The notes under the pieces were generated by a model. That model searched no databases and was not told the origin of the DNA. It saw only the letters and a list, made by a program, of their open reading frames with translations. A DNA stretch of 64,000 nucleotides, taken from assembly GCA_002325375.1 (NCBI GenBank), contig DCRZ01000002.1:248001-312000 (forward strand), given 5' to 3'. The position numbers were made by a program, and so were the translations under genes. Shown in pieces: positions 56,579 to 64,000 of this stretch (positions are counted from its first letter, which is position 1; each line of letters starts with the position of its first letter). The stretch comes from Rhodospirillaceae bacterium UBA1479. Its GTDB lineage: Bacteria; Pseudomonadota; Alphaproteobacteria; Rhodospirillales; Casp-alpha2.

Positions 56579-58152
56579 TCCTTGGCTTGTGGGGCGACCG
56601 CCCCCGTAATGGACACGGTCGTTCCATGCCCCGGTCGGCTGTCGAACGTAAGGTCGGCACCGTTCAAGTCGCACAGGATATTGACGATATGGAGCCCGAG
56701 ACCAAGGCCGTCATGAGCAATCTGGTGTCCCTCGCGGATTTGAAAGAACGGGCGCTGGATGTTTTCGATATGCTGCGGCTCGATGCCGGGGCCGTTGTCG
56801 GACACGGCAATCCGGAACGTATCTTCATCGGTGTCGATCTTGATCATGACTTTTTCGTCTGAAGGCGAGAACTTGAGGGCATTGCTGGCGATGTTCGTGA
56901 CGATGCGTCGAAAGTGTTCGGGGTCGAAGCAGATCGCGGACGGTGCCGCCGAGGAATCGATGACGATACGGCTTTTGTCGTTGGGGTCGACGAAAACGAC
57001 CTCGAATGTTGCGGCGATGCCTGCAATGACCGTTCGTGGATCGAATACTTCCTGTGACGCGACGATCTGACCGTTTTCGATGCTGCTGAGGTCGAGAATT
57101 TCTTCGACCATGAATTTTAGGCTGTCCGACGCCTTGAGAATATCATCGATATATTCCTTATACTTGTCCTGCTTCACCTCACCGAAAACACCCATCTTCA
57201 TAATCTCGGCGTAACCTGAGATAGCGTTCAGGGGGGTCCGGAATTCATGGCTGATGCACGCCAAGAATTCAGACTTTGCTTTGCTGGCCTTTTCGGCGGT
57301 GTGCGTCGCGGCTTGTAGTTTCCGGGTGCGTTCGAGGACTTCAAGTTCCAGGCGGTTGTTTAGTTCGCGCATTTGCGTTTCCGCTTTCTTGATTGGCGTT
57401 ACGTCCTGATGCCAGACCACGCGTGCGGGCTCCCCCTTGAAGACAAGATGCCGGGAGGTGAGCATCAACCACATCTCCGTGCCGTCGAACTTTCGGCGGA
57501 GAGAGGGATAATTCCGCACGTCCACATCGCCTTTCTGCAATTCGCGGAATGTGGCCAGGTCATCCGGATCGACCCAGGTCGGGTCGACCGTGTGGGACAG
57601 CATGTCGGACTTATCCTTGGCGCCGAACATCTTGACCAGGGCATGGTTTACGAACAGTCGCCGGTCCGTTGACGTCGAAATGATGCCGATGCCCACGGGA
57701 CTACGATCCATGAAATCCTGAAAGATGCGTTCACCTTCCAGGTGGTCCGTAATGTCTGTCTGAATGGTGACGTGTCCATAGCCAGGGGTCGTCTTATGGC
57801 GGATGCGGAGCGTCCGTCCGTCGGCCCTGGTGTAGACCTCGTGGCCGACCTTTCGGGCGCGATGAATGGCGGCGATACGTTGCGTGGTGAGGTCGGCGGA
57901 GTCGCCGGGACCGTACCTGCCCGCGTCGGCAAGGAAGCGGAGGATGTGCGCCATCGGTCGTCCGGCCCAAGTGTACCCGCGCGGGAAGCCCCAAAGGTCA
58001 AGATAGGCATCGCTGCAGTACAACAGATGATCGTCTTTGTTCCAGATGACGATGGCGTCGTCCATGCCGTCGAATACGGCTTCGAGCACCCAAATCGGGA
58101 CGGGATCGCGCGTTCGCCTTTCATCGATCCCTGTTACGTTGCTGACTTCCAT
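56575..58152 (-). CDS. PAS sensor histidine kinase
   Basis: 525 residues, cytosolic. PAS_7-type module at 20-135 (FDGMDDAIVIWNKDDHLLYC, FPRGYTWAGRPMAHILRFLA), a second PAS at 140-265 (IFQDFMDRSPVGIGIISTST), a coiled-coil linker, HisKA with His near 302 (LACISHEFRTPLNAISGYAE) and HATPase_c with NIASNALKF, DNGPGIE and GLGLGLHI. Its first PAS is close to that of the kinase at 52545, suggesting paralogues sensing a related cue. No adjacent response regulator. Confidence 0.92.
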   Translation of the reverse strand: MEVSNVTGIDERRTRDPVPIWVLEAVFDGMDDAIVIWNKDDHLLYCSDAYLDLWGFPRGYTWAGRPMAHILRFLADAGRYGPGDSADLTTQRIAAIHRARKVGHEVYTRADGRTLRIRHKTTPGYGHVTIQTDITDHLEGERIFQDFMDRSPVGIGIISTSTDRRLFVNHALVKMFGAKDKSDMLSHTVDPTWVDPDDLATFRELQKGDVDVRNYPSLRRKFDGTEMWLMLTSRHLVFKGEPARVVWHQDVTPIKKAETQMRELNNRLELEVLERTRKLQAATHTAEKASKAKSEFLACISHEFRTPLNAISGYAEIMKMGVFGEVKQDKYKEYIDDILKASDSLKFMVEEILDLSSIENGQIVASQEVFDPRTVIAGIAATFEVVFVDPNDKSRIVIDSSAAPSAICFDPEHFRRIVTNIASNALKFSPSDEKVMIKIDTDEDTFRIAVSDNGPGIEPQHIENIQRPFFQIREGHQIAHDGLGLGLHIVNILCDLNGADLTFDSRPGHGTTVSITGAVAPQAKD

Positions 58153-58526
58153 AACGACATCCCTGTCATTGAAAATGAAATGGCGTTGTTTTTTTTGTGG
58201 GAGGAATTTGCAAGAAACCTTCCGCCTCGAAACCTTGGACGCAATTTCCAGGCCAAAACCCCAATGTTTCCGCGCGGCCGGTTGGGGGGCGGAAATAAAC
58301 CATTCAGTTTCAGCTTATTAAAAGCGGGAGACAGGTCTGGAAAATGCGGGGCGGAGGGCCGCCCGTGCTTACAGGCGGCCTCGCGCAGGGGGATGCGGGG
58401 GGCGGAGTCGCAAATTGAAAAACATGCATTTCAGGCCCGCATTCACGGGCCGCGCACCCTGCAGGCGCAGGGGCGGCCGATCACGCGATGGCGTTTCTGA
58501 GCATCTTGACGGGGTCGCCCCGGCGT
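58153..58526. other. Non-coding gap with hairpins
   Basis: No gene seen. It holds the upstream region of the kinase (AT-rich near 58155-58200), a hairpin GGCCGCCC...GGCGGCC (58358-58380) and a perfect GGCCCG-CATTCA-CGGGCC hairpin (58435-58452) that may end the dehydratase or enclose an unlisted small RNA. Confidence 0.5.
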
Positions 58527-59705
58527 TTACTGATCGACGATAAAACCATCCGCGTGGGGGCGCATGCTGACCTTACGCGGGAACGGCGGGAAATTCTCCG
58601 CCGCCCCGGGGGCGAGCTTCACGCCCAGGCCCGGCGCGGTCGGGATGTCGACGAAGCCGTCCTTGAACGTCGGCACGTTGGTCACCACGCCCTTGTCGGC
58701 CAGTTCCGTGCCCGGCTCGTTCGACGTGCCCTTGTCCTCGAACCCCACGCCGACCGTGGGATATTCCTGTATGGCGAAGTTGGGGATGGCGGCATCCAGC
58801 TGCAGTTCCGCGAACAGGCATACGGGCGACAGGGGGTTGTGGGGGATGACCTGGACGTCGTGGGCCTCGGCCAGGGCGGCGATCTTGCGCGCCCCGGTGA
58901 TGCCGCCGCACAGACAGGCGGAAATGCGCACGTAATCGACGCCCTCGCGGGTCAGCAGCGCCTGGAAATCATAGATCGAATTGAACCGCTCGCCCGTCGC
59001 CAAGGGGATGCTGATGCGGTCCTTGACCCGCGCCATGGCGTCGTGGCTGTCGGGGCGGATGGGGTCTTCGTAGAACATGGGGCGCAGGGGCGCCAGTTCC
59101 TGGGCGAACACCACGGCCTCGGCCGGGGTCAGGCGGCGGTGGATTTCGATGCACAGGTCCAGGTCCGGGCCGCAGGCCTCGCGCACGGCGGCGACCACGG
59201 CGACGGCATCTTCGATCTTGCGCGCGTGGCTTTTGTAATAGGGCTTGTCGCGGTCTTCATCCAGGAACGGGTTGAAATGGCCGATGGCGGTGAAGCCCAG
59301 TTCCTGCATCTTCTTGCAGTTGGCGACCATCTCGTCCTTGGTTTCCGCCTTCACATGGCCGTAGACGCGGGCCTTGGTGCGGGTCGGCCCGCCCAGAAGC
59401 GCGTGGATCGGCTGGCCCAGGGCCTGGCCCTTGATGTCCCACAGGGCGATGTCGATGGCCGAAATCGCGCCGCAGATGGCGGCCCCCCGGAAGTGGCTGA
59501 ACCGATGCATGACGTTCCAGTGATGCTCGATCGGCCCCGGGTCCTTGCCGATCAGGTAATCGGCGAATTTCTCGACCGCCGTCTGGGCCGCTTCCAACTG
59601 ACCCCAGCTGCCGCATTCGCCCAGGCCGGTGATGCCGGCGTCGGTTTCGATTTCCACGAACAGGTACTTGCTGATCAGTTTGGGCGTGATTTTGGTGATC
59701 TTCAT
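58527..59705 (-). CDS. Enolase-superfamily sugar-acid dehydratase, galactonate/mannonate dehydratase-like
   Basis: 392 residues from the ATG at 59705 (a TTG five codons earlier is also open). Metal ligands E187 (CIEIH), E213 (FYEDP) and E239 (TGER), with catalytic H189 and H289 (IPHN), fall at exactly the spacing I recall for D-galactonate dehydratase (183/185/209/235/285). The first ligand is Glu rather than Asp. The family dehydrates sugar acids to 2-keto-3-deoxy products. Substrate not assigned; no sugar-acid transporter is adjacent. Confidence 0.88.
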   Translation of the reverse strand: MKITKITPKLISKYLFVEIETDAGITGLGECGSWGQLEAAQTAVEKFADYLIGKDPGPIEHHWNVMHRFSHFRGAAICGAISAIDIALWDIKGQALGQPIHALLGGPTRTKARVYGHVKAETKDEMVANCKKMQELGFTAIGHFNPFLDEDRDKPYYKSHARKIEDAVAVVAAVREACGPDLDLCIEIHRRLTPAEAVVFAQELAPLRPMFYEDPIRPDSHDAMARVKDRISIPLATGERFNSIYDFQALLTREGVDYVRISACLCGGITGARKIAALAEAHDVQVIPHNPLSPVCLFAELQLDAAIPNFAIQEYPTVGVGFEDKGTSNEPGTELADKGVVTNVPTFKDGFVDIPTAPGLGVKLAPGAAENFPPFPRKVSMRPHADGFIVDQ

Positions 59706-59790
59706 GGTCGGGTCTTTCAACAGATGTTATCGGGCCGCCCCGTGGGGGCGGCCCGATAATCAGTTCAGGGTATCAATTCAGGCAGGCGGA

Positions 59791-62151
59791 TCAGGCCGCG
59801 TCGCCCAGAAGTTTCTTGGGATCGAAGGCACCCTTGGCCTGGATCGCCTTCCACACCTTCTGCGGTGTCAGCGGCATGTCGATGTGGGTGACGCCGTAGT
59901 CCTTCAGCGCGTCCAGCACCGCATTGACCACCGCCGGGCAGGCGCCGACGCAGCCGGCTTCACCCGCACCCTTGACGCCCAAGGGGTTCTTCTTGGTCGG
60001 CGCACCCTCGTAATAGCCGATCTCCATGTTGGGGATCTCGTCGGCGTGCGGCAGGCCGTAATCCATCAGCGAGCCGGTCACCAGCTGGCCATTGTCCGGG
60101 TCATAGACGATGTCTTCCAGCAGGGCCTGACCGATGCCCTGGGCGACGCCGCCCATGACCTGGCCGTCGGCCAGCATGGGATTGATGATGGTGCCGAAGT
60201 CGTCCATCACCCAATAACCCAGGAATTCGACCGTGCCCGTGTCCGGGTCGACCGCGACGGCCGCTGCATGGACGCCGTTGGGGATCGAAATCACGCCCCG
60301 CTCGAACACCGAGGAATGGTCCAGGCAGCCTTCATCCATGCCCTCGGGCAGCTTGTCCTTGTCCATGGAGGCATCGATCACGTCGTTCATGGACACGGAC
60401 GATGCGCCCGCCTTGAAGGTGCCGTCTTCGAATTCGACCTCGTTCGTTTCCGACTGCAACAGACGGGCGGCAACGGGCTTGGCCAGTTCGATGATTTCCT
60501 GCGCGGCCTGCTGGACGGCGTTGCCGCCGACCTCCATCCCGCGCGACCCGCCATGACCGCCGCCCAAGGGGGTGGCCGTGGTGTCGGATTGACGGAACTG
60601 GATGCGCTCCATGTCGACGCCCAGGTTGGCGGCGAGAATCTGGGCCAGGGAGGTTTCATGCCCCATGCCCGTGGAGGACGTGCCGACGGCAAGGTCGATC
60701 GAGCCGTCCTTGTTGAAGGTCACGCCGGCGTGCTCCTTCGGCCCGCCGCCCGTGCATTCCAGATAAGGGGCGACGGCGAAGCCGTACTTCTTGCCGGCGG
60801 CTTCGGCCTTGGCTTTCAGCGCGCCCAGGTCGGCCTTTTCCGCCATCTTGAGGGTTTCCTCGAACAGCAGCGGGAAATCGCCGGAATCCACATCAAGGCC
60901 CATGGGGGTCTTATGCGGCAGCATTTCCTTGGGCATCAGGTTCTTGCGCCGCAGCTCGATCGGATCGAACCCCAGCGTCCGGGCCGCGTATTCGACGATG
61001 CGTTCGGTCTGGAAGGTCGCTTCCGGCCGCCCCGCCCCCCGGTAGGGGTCCATGGGCGCGGTGTTGGTCAGCACGGCCTTGCCCGAATAGAACATGGCCG
61101 GGAAGTTATAGGGCCCGCCCTGGGTCCGGGCCGAGCCGCCCGTGGGCGTGAACGGTCCCACGGTCCAGGCATAGGCGCCGATGCCGCCGACGGTGGTCGT
61201 GCGCAGGCCTAGGAACGTGCCGTCCTTGGTCAGCGCCAGTTCCACGCGGGACGATTGGCCGCGGCCGTGGGTGTCGGACAGGAAGCTTTCCGAGCGCGAA
61301 TTGATCCACTTCACTGGCCGGCCCAGGCGCTTGGCCGCATACAGGCACAAGGACGGTTCCGGATAGCCGGAGTTCTTGGCCCCGAAACCGCCGCCCACGT
61401 CGGGGGCGATATGGTCAAGCTGGCTTTTGTCGATGTTCAAAACCTCGGCGAAGGTGTCGCGGTTGGCGTGCACGTTCTGCGAGGCGTTCCACAGGGTGTA
61501 CTTGTCCGCCGCCGCGTCATAGGCGGCGACGCAGCCGCGCGTTTCGATCGGCACGGCGGTGACGCGGTTGTTCAGCACGTCGAGGGAGACCACATGGTCG
61601 GCCTCGGCGAAGGCCTTTTCCGTGCCGGACTTGTCGCCCAGCTCGAAGTTCAGGCACAGGTTATTGGGGATGTCGTCCCACAGTTGCGGGGCGCCGGGCT
61701 TCAGGGCCTCGACCGGATCGGTCACGGCGGGCAGTTCCTCGTAATCGATGTCGACCATTTCCGCCGCCGCCTGGGCCTGGCCCAGGGTTTCGGCGACGAC
61801 CAGGGCCACCGGCTCACCCACATAGCGCACCCGGTCGATGGCCAGCGCGTGGCGCGGCGGCTCCTTCAACGGCGTGCCGTCGGCGTTGTTCTTGACACCC
61901 GACTTGGTCGGCATGGGCTTGAAGCCCTCGCGCAGCCAGTCGTCGCGGGTGACGACCAGAAGCACGCCGTCCATGGCCAGGGCGGCCGAGGTGTCGATGG
62001 CGTTGATGATGGCATGGGCATAGGCCGCGCGCACCACGACGGCGCGGGCCTGACCGTCCAGGTTGATGTCGTCGATATAGCGGCCGTGGCCGGTCAGAAA
62101 GCGCTGATCCTCGAACCGCTTGAGGGATTCGCCGATTTTTACGTTGCTCAT
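59791..62151 (-). CDS. Molybdenum hydroxylase large subunit, CoxL form II-like
   Basis: 786 residues. N-terminal FEDQRFLTGHGRYIDDINLD, then FGAKNSGYPEP, the active-site loop YRGAGRPEA near residue 375 (the form II type; true CO dehydrogenase has AYRCSFR), the molybdopterin region GGGHGGSRGMEVGGNA, and the catalytic glutamate in KGAGEAGCVGACPAV. Binds Mo-molybdopterin cytosine dinucleotide. Form II enzymes mostly oxidise other carbonyl or heterocyclic substrates, so CO oxidation should not be assumed. Confidence 0.93.
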   Translation of the reverse strand: MSNVKIGESLKRFEDQRFLTGHGRYIDDINLDGQARAVVVRAAYAHAIINAIDTSAALAMDGVLLVVTRDDWLREGFKPMPTKSGVKNNADGTPLKEPPRHALAIDRVRYVGEPVALVVAETLGQAQAAAEMVDIDYEELPAVTDPVEALKPGAPQLWDDIPNNLCLNFELGDKSGTEKAFAEADHVVSLDVLNNRVTAVPIETRGCVAAYDAAADKYTLWNASQNVHANRDTFAEVLNIDKSQLDHIAPDVGGGFGAKNSGYPEPSLCLYAAKRLGRPVKWINSRSESFLSDTHGRGQSSRVELALTKDGTFLGLRTTTVGGIGAYAWTVGPFTPTGGSARTQGGPYNFPAMFYSGKAVLTNTAPMDPYRGAGRPEATFQTERIVEYAARTLGFDPIELRRKNLMPKEMLPHKTPMGLDVDSGDFPLLFEETLKMAEKADLGALKAKAEAAGKKYGFAVAPYLECTGGGPKEHAGVTFNKDGSIDLAVGTSSTGMGHETSLAQILAANLGVDMERIQFRQSDTTATPLGGGHGGSRGMEVGGNAVQQAAQEIIELAKPVAARLLQSETNEVEFEDGTFKAGASSVSMNDVIDASMDKDKLPEGMDEGCLDHSSVFERGVISIPNGVHAAAVAVDPDTGTVEFLGYWVMDDFGTIINPMLADGQVMGGVAQGIGQALLEDIVYDPDNGQLVTGSLMDYGLPHADEIPNMEIGYYEGAPTKKNPLGVKGAGEAGCVGACPAVVNAVLDALKDYGVTHIDMPLTPQKVWKAIQAKGAFDPKKLLGDAA

Positions 62152-62168
62152 TGTTCCGTACTCCCCCT

Positions 62169-62975
62169 TCAGCCTTGCCCGTTGGCCTGATTGACGGCCC
62201 GTTTGGCCATGACGCCGATCAGATTGGCGCGGTATTCCGCGTCGGCGTGCATGTCGGTCATCAGGTCGTCGGCCGGCACGGTGACGCCGCTCAGGGCGTC
62301 GGCTGAGAAATTATTGTTCAAGGCGTCTTCGATTTCCGTGGCACGGAACACGCCGTCCTGGCCCGCCCCCGTGACCGCGACGCGCACGCCGGATGCGGTC
62401 TTGGCGACGAACACGCCGACCAGGGCATAGCGCGAGGCCGGGTTCGGGAATTTGCCGTAACCGGCCTTTTCCGGCACCGGGAATTTGACCGCCTTGATGA
62501 TCTCGCCGGGTTCCAGGTTGGTTGCGAACATGCCGTCGAAATACTCCTCGGCGGACAATTCACGCTGGTCGGTGACTACCGTGGCCCCTAGGCCCATGAC
62601 GGCGGCGGGATAGTCGGCGGAGGGATCGTTGTTGGCGAGCGAGCCGCCGATGGTGCCGCGGTTGCGCACCTGGGCATCGCCGATGCCGCCGGCCAGGACC
62701 GTCAGCGCGGGCAGCACGTTCTTGATCTCGGCGGATGCCGCGACCACCGCGTGGCGGGTCATGGCGCCGATGGTGACAAATCCGCCCGCGACCTCGATCC
62801 CCGCAAGGCCGTCGACCTTGTTGAGGTCGACCACGTCCGTCGGCATGGCCAGGCCCTGCTTGAGAACCGGGATCAGCGTCTGGCCGCCGGCCATGTACAT
62901 GGCGTCGTCGGCATTTGAATGGGTGGCGGCGGCATCGGAAAGCGACGCGGGCCGGGTATAATTGAAGTCTTCCAT
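62169..62975 (-). CDS. Molybdenum hydroxylase FAD subunit, CoxM-like
   Basis: 268 residues. YTRPASLSDAAATHSNADDA, the FAD motifs AGGQTLIPVLKQGLAMP and GTIGGSLANNDPSADYPA, and C-terminal CO dehydrogenase flavoprotein domain. Passes electrons from the 2Fe-2S subunit to the acceptor. 17 bp upstream of the large-subunit gene. Confidence 0.94.
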   Translation of the reverse strand: MEDFNYTRPASLSDAAATHSNADDAMYMAGGQTLIPVLKQGLAMPTDVVDLNKVDGLAGIEVAGGFVTIGAMTRHAVVAASAEIKNVLPALTVLAGGIGDAQVRNRGTIGGSLANNDPSADYPAAVMGLGATVVTDQRELSAEEYFDGMFATNLEPGEIIKAVKFPVPEKAGYGKFPNPASRYALVGVFVAKTASGVRVAVTGAGQDGVFRATEIEDALNNNFSADALSGVTVPADDLMTDMHADAEYRANLIGVMAKRAVNQANGQG

Positions 62976-62986
62976 GTCGTTTCCCC

Positions 62987-63454
62987 TCAGCCCCGAAGCG
63001 CCTTGGCGCCGTCAAGGACGGCGGCGACGATGTTCTGATAACCCGTGCAGCGGCAGATGTTGCCTTCCAGGCCGTGGCGCACATCGGCCTCGGTCGGGTT
63101 CGGGTTGTCATTGACCAGGGTCATGGCGCGCATCACCATGCCGGGGGTGCAGAACCCGCACTGCAGACCGTGATGGTCGTTGAAGGCCTTCTGCATGGGG
63201 TTCAGCTGGCCTTCCGGGGCCAGGCCCTCGATGGTCGTGATCTCGGCGCCGTCGGCCTGGGCCGCCAGCATGGTGCAGCTTTTCACGGCCTGGCCGTTCA
63301 GATGCACGGTGCAGGCGCCGCATTGGCTGGTGTCGCAGCCGATATGGGTGCCCGTCAGCTTCAGGGTTTCGCGGATGAATTCGACAAGCAACGTACGGCC
63401 CTCGACGGACTTGGTGATCTGCTCGCCATTTACGGTTAGGGATATATCTGGCAT
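62987..63454 (-). CDS. Molybdenum hydroxylase 2Fe-2S subunit, CoxS-like
   Basis: 155 residues. Plant-ferredoxin-type cluster with C40, C45, C48 and C60 (GCDTSQCGAC...SC), then the helical second cluster C99, C102, C134, C136 (QCGFC...CRC). Full length for the family. First gene of the S-M-L operon here; its order differs from classic coxMSL. Confidence 0.96.
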   Translation of the reverse strand: MPDISLTVNGEQITKSVEGRTLLVEFIRETLKLTGTHIGCDTSQCGACTVHLNGQAVKSCTMLAAQADGAEITTIEGLAPEGQLNPMQKAFNDHHGLQCGFCTPGMVMRAMTLVNDNPNPTEADVRHGLEGNICRCTGYQNIVAAVLDGAKALRG

Positions 63455-63528
63455 GGCCCTTTCAAACCCCTGTTCAGGGCTTGTCCTGGATGTTTTTCGG
63501 ATGAATGGCGTCTACGCGCCTGGAATAA

Positions 63529-63538
63529 TTGTATACAA
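63529..63538. promoter_or_regulatory. Palindrome TTGTATACAA between divergent operons
   Basis: A 10-bp perfect palindrome in an AT-rich island between coxS and the nucleotidyltransferase. GntR-family regulators commonly bind such TNGTNNACNA sites; no regulator gene lies in the window. It is placed where it could control both directions. Confidence 0.5.
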
Positions 63539-63586
63539 ATCATATAACAGGACTCCTCCGGCAGGAAAACCCGCTAACAGGCCCAG

Positions 63587-64000
63587 ATGCAAGTTACAGA
63601 TCGAAAAAACGGTACCGATCCGGCCCCTTCGCGGGTCACCGCCGTCGTGTTGGCGGCGGGGCGCTCGACCCGCATGGCGCCGGTCAACAAGCTGACCGCC
63701 GACTACCAGGGGGCAGCCCTGGTGCGGCACGCGGCCGAGGCGGCCCTGGCCTCCCGCGCGGCGGAGGTGATCGTCGTCGTCGGCCATGAAGCCGAGGCCG
63801 TGCGGGAAGTTCTTTCCGGCATGGGCGTCCGCATCGCCGCCAATCCGGATTACGCGACGGGCTTGGCGTCTTCGGTCAAGGCCGGGATTGCGGCTGTGGG
63901 GCCGGATGCCGCGGGCGCGGTCATTCTGCTGGGCGACATGCCGGGGGTCACAGGCGATGTTGTCGATGCTCTGATCGGCGCGTTTGAAAAGACCGGCGGG
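63587..64000 (+). CDS. MobA-like molybdenum cofactor nucleotidyltransferase, partial
   Basis: 138 residues to the window edge from the ATG at 63587. VTAVVLAAGRSTRMAPVNKL is the nucleotide-binding loop (G-R-S-x-R-M) of MobA/MocA-like NTP transferases, then VVGHEAEAVREVLSG, NPDYATGLASSVKAG and AVILLGDMPGV. MocA relatives attach CMP to molybdopterin for xanthine dehydrogenase/CoxL-type enzymes, which fits the divergent cox operon. The stop lies beyond the window. Confidence 0.88.
   Translation, partial: MQVTDRKNGTDPAPSRVTAVVLAAGRSTRMAPVNKLTADYQGAALVRHAAEAALASRAAEVIVVVGHEAEAVREVLSGMGVRIAANPDYATGLASSVKAGIAAVGPDAAGAVILLGDMPGVTGDVVDALIGAFEKTGG

Noticed and set aside
1..64000. tRNA, rRNA or CRISPR array
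   Set aside because: I saw no cloverleaf-like or spaced-repeat structure; the prophage is integrated in a REP element, not a tRNA.

Overview
The window is GC-rich, gene-dense chromosomal DNA of an alphaproteobacterium. A Rhodospirillales-like host is my best guess, from DUF1491, a form II Cox-type molybdenum hydroxylase and PAS histidine kinases; the species cannot be named. It is split by one large, apparently complete Mu-like transposable prophage.

Left host flank (1-6876): the end of one zinc alcohol dehydrogenase and a complete second one, a small membrane protein, an FMN/iron-sulfur glutamate-synthase-like protein, and two TauD-type Fe(II)/2-oxoglutarate dioxygenases around a LysR regulator. 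REP-like palindromes lie in the gaps.

Prophage (6877-47364, 40,488 bp): the ends can be placed to the base. A 5-bp duplication, GAGGG, flanks it. The termini begin TGTA.. and TGTT.. (read inward) and match at 20 of 26 positions, and the insertion cut a REP-like element in two. The regulatory end is on the right: an S24-type repressor on the plus strand, then leftward Ner, a ParB-like protein, a DDE transposase, a MuB-like ATPase, a long run of small genes coupled by stop/start overlaps (DnaA domain IV protein, Gam-like protein, MT-A70 methyltransferase, papain-like protein, GemA, a putative Acb2/Tad1-type nucleotide sponge, HNH nuclease), a Mor-like activator, lysis genes (GH24 lysozyme, lipoprotein, class 3 lipase), the Mu-order head genes (gp27-, 28-, 29- and 30-like, protease, capsid), contractile tail and baseplate genes, tail fibre, DNA adenine methylase and a secreted cargo protein at the left end.

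The most informative new signals are: (1) twin 24-bp palindromes, each exactly 32 nt upstream of an ATG and followed by an identically placed -10-like hexamer, before the lysis and the head operons, which look like the operators of the Mor-like activator; (2) a GGGGGCGA slippery site joining the tail-chaperone frame to a 57-residue extension; (3) an in-frame amber codon in a small tail-end gene; (4) a putative anti-CBASS/anti-Thoeris protein preceded by four 8-bp tandem repeats; (5) a lipase inside the lysis cassette.

Right host flank (47365-64000): alpha/beta hydrolase, D-amino-acid transaminase-like enzyme, carboxymuconolactone decarboxylase-like protein, 2-hydroxychromene-2-carboxylate isomerase-like protein, glnS, two PAS histidine kinases without adjacent response regulators, DUF454 and DUF1491 proteins, an orphan Mla-type ATPase lacking its H-loop histidine, an enolase-superfamily dehydratase, and a coxL-coxM-coxS-like operon divergent from a MobA-like nucleotidyltransferase that runs off the end.
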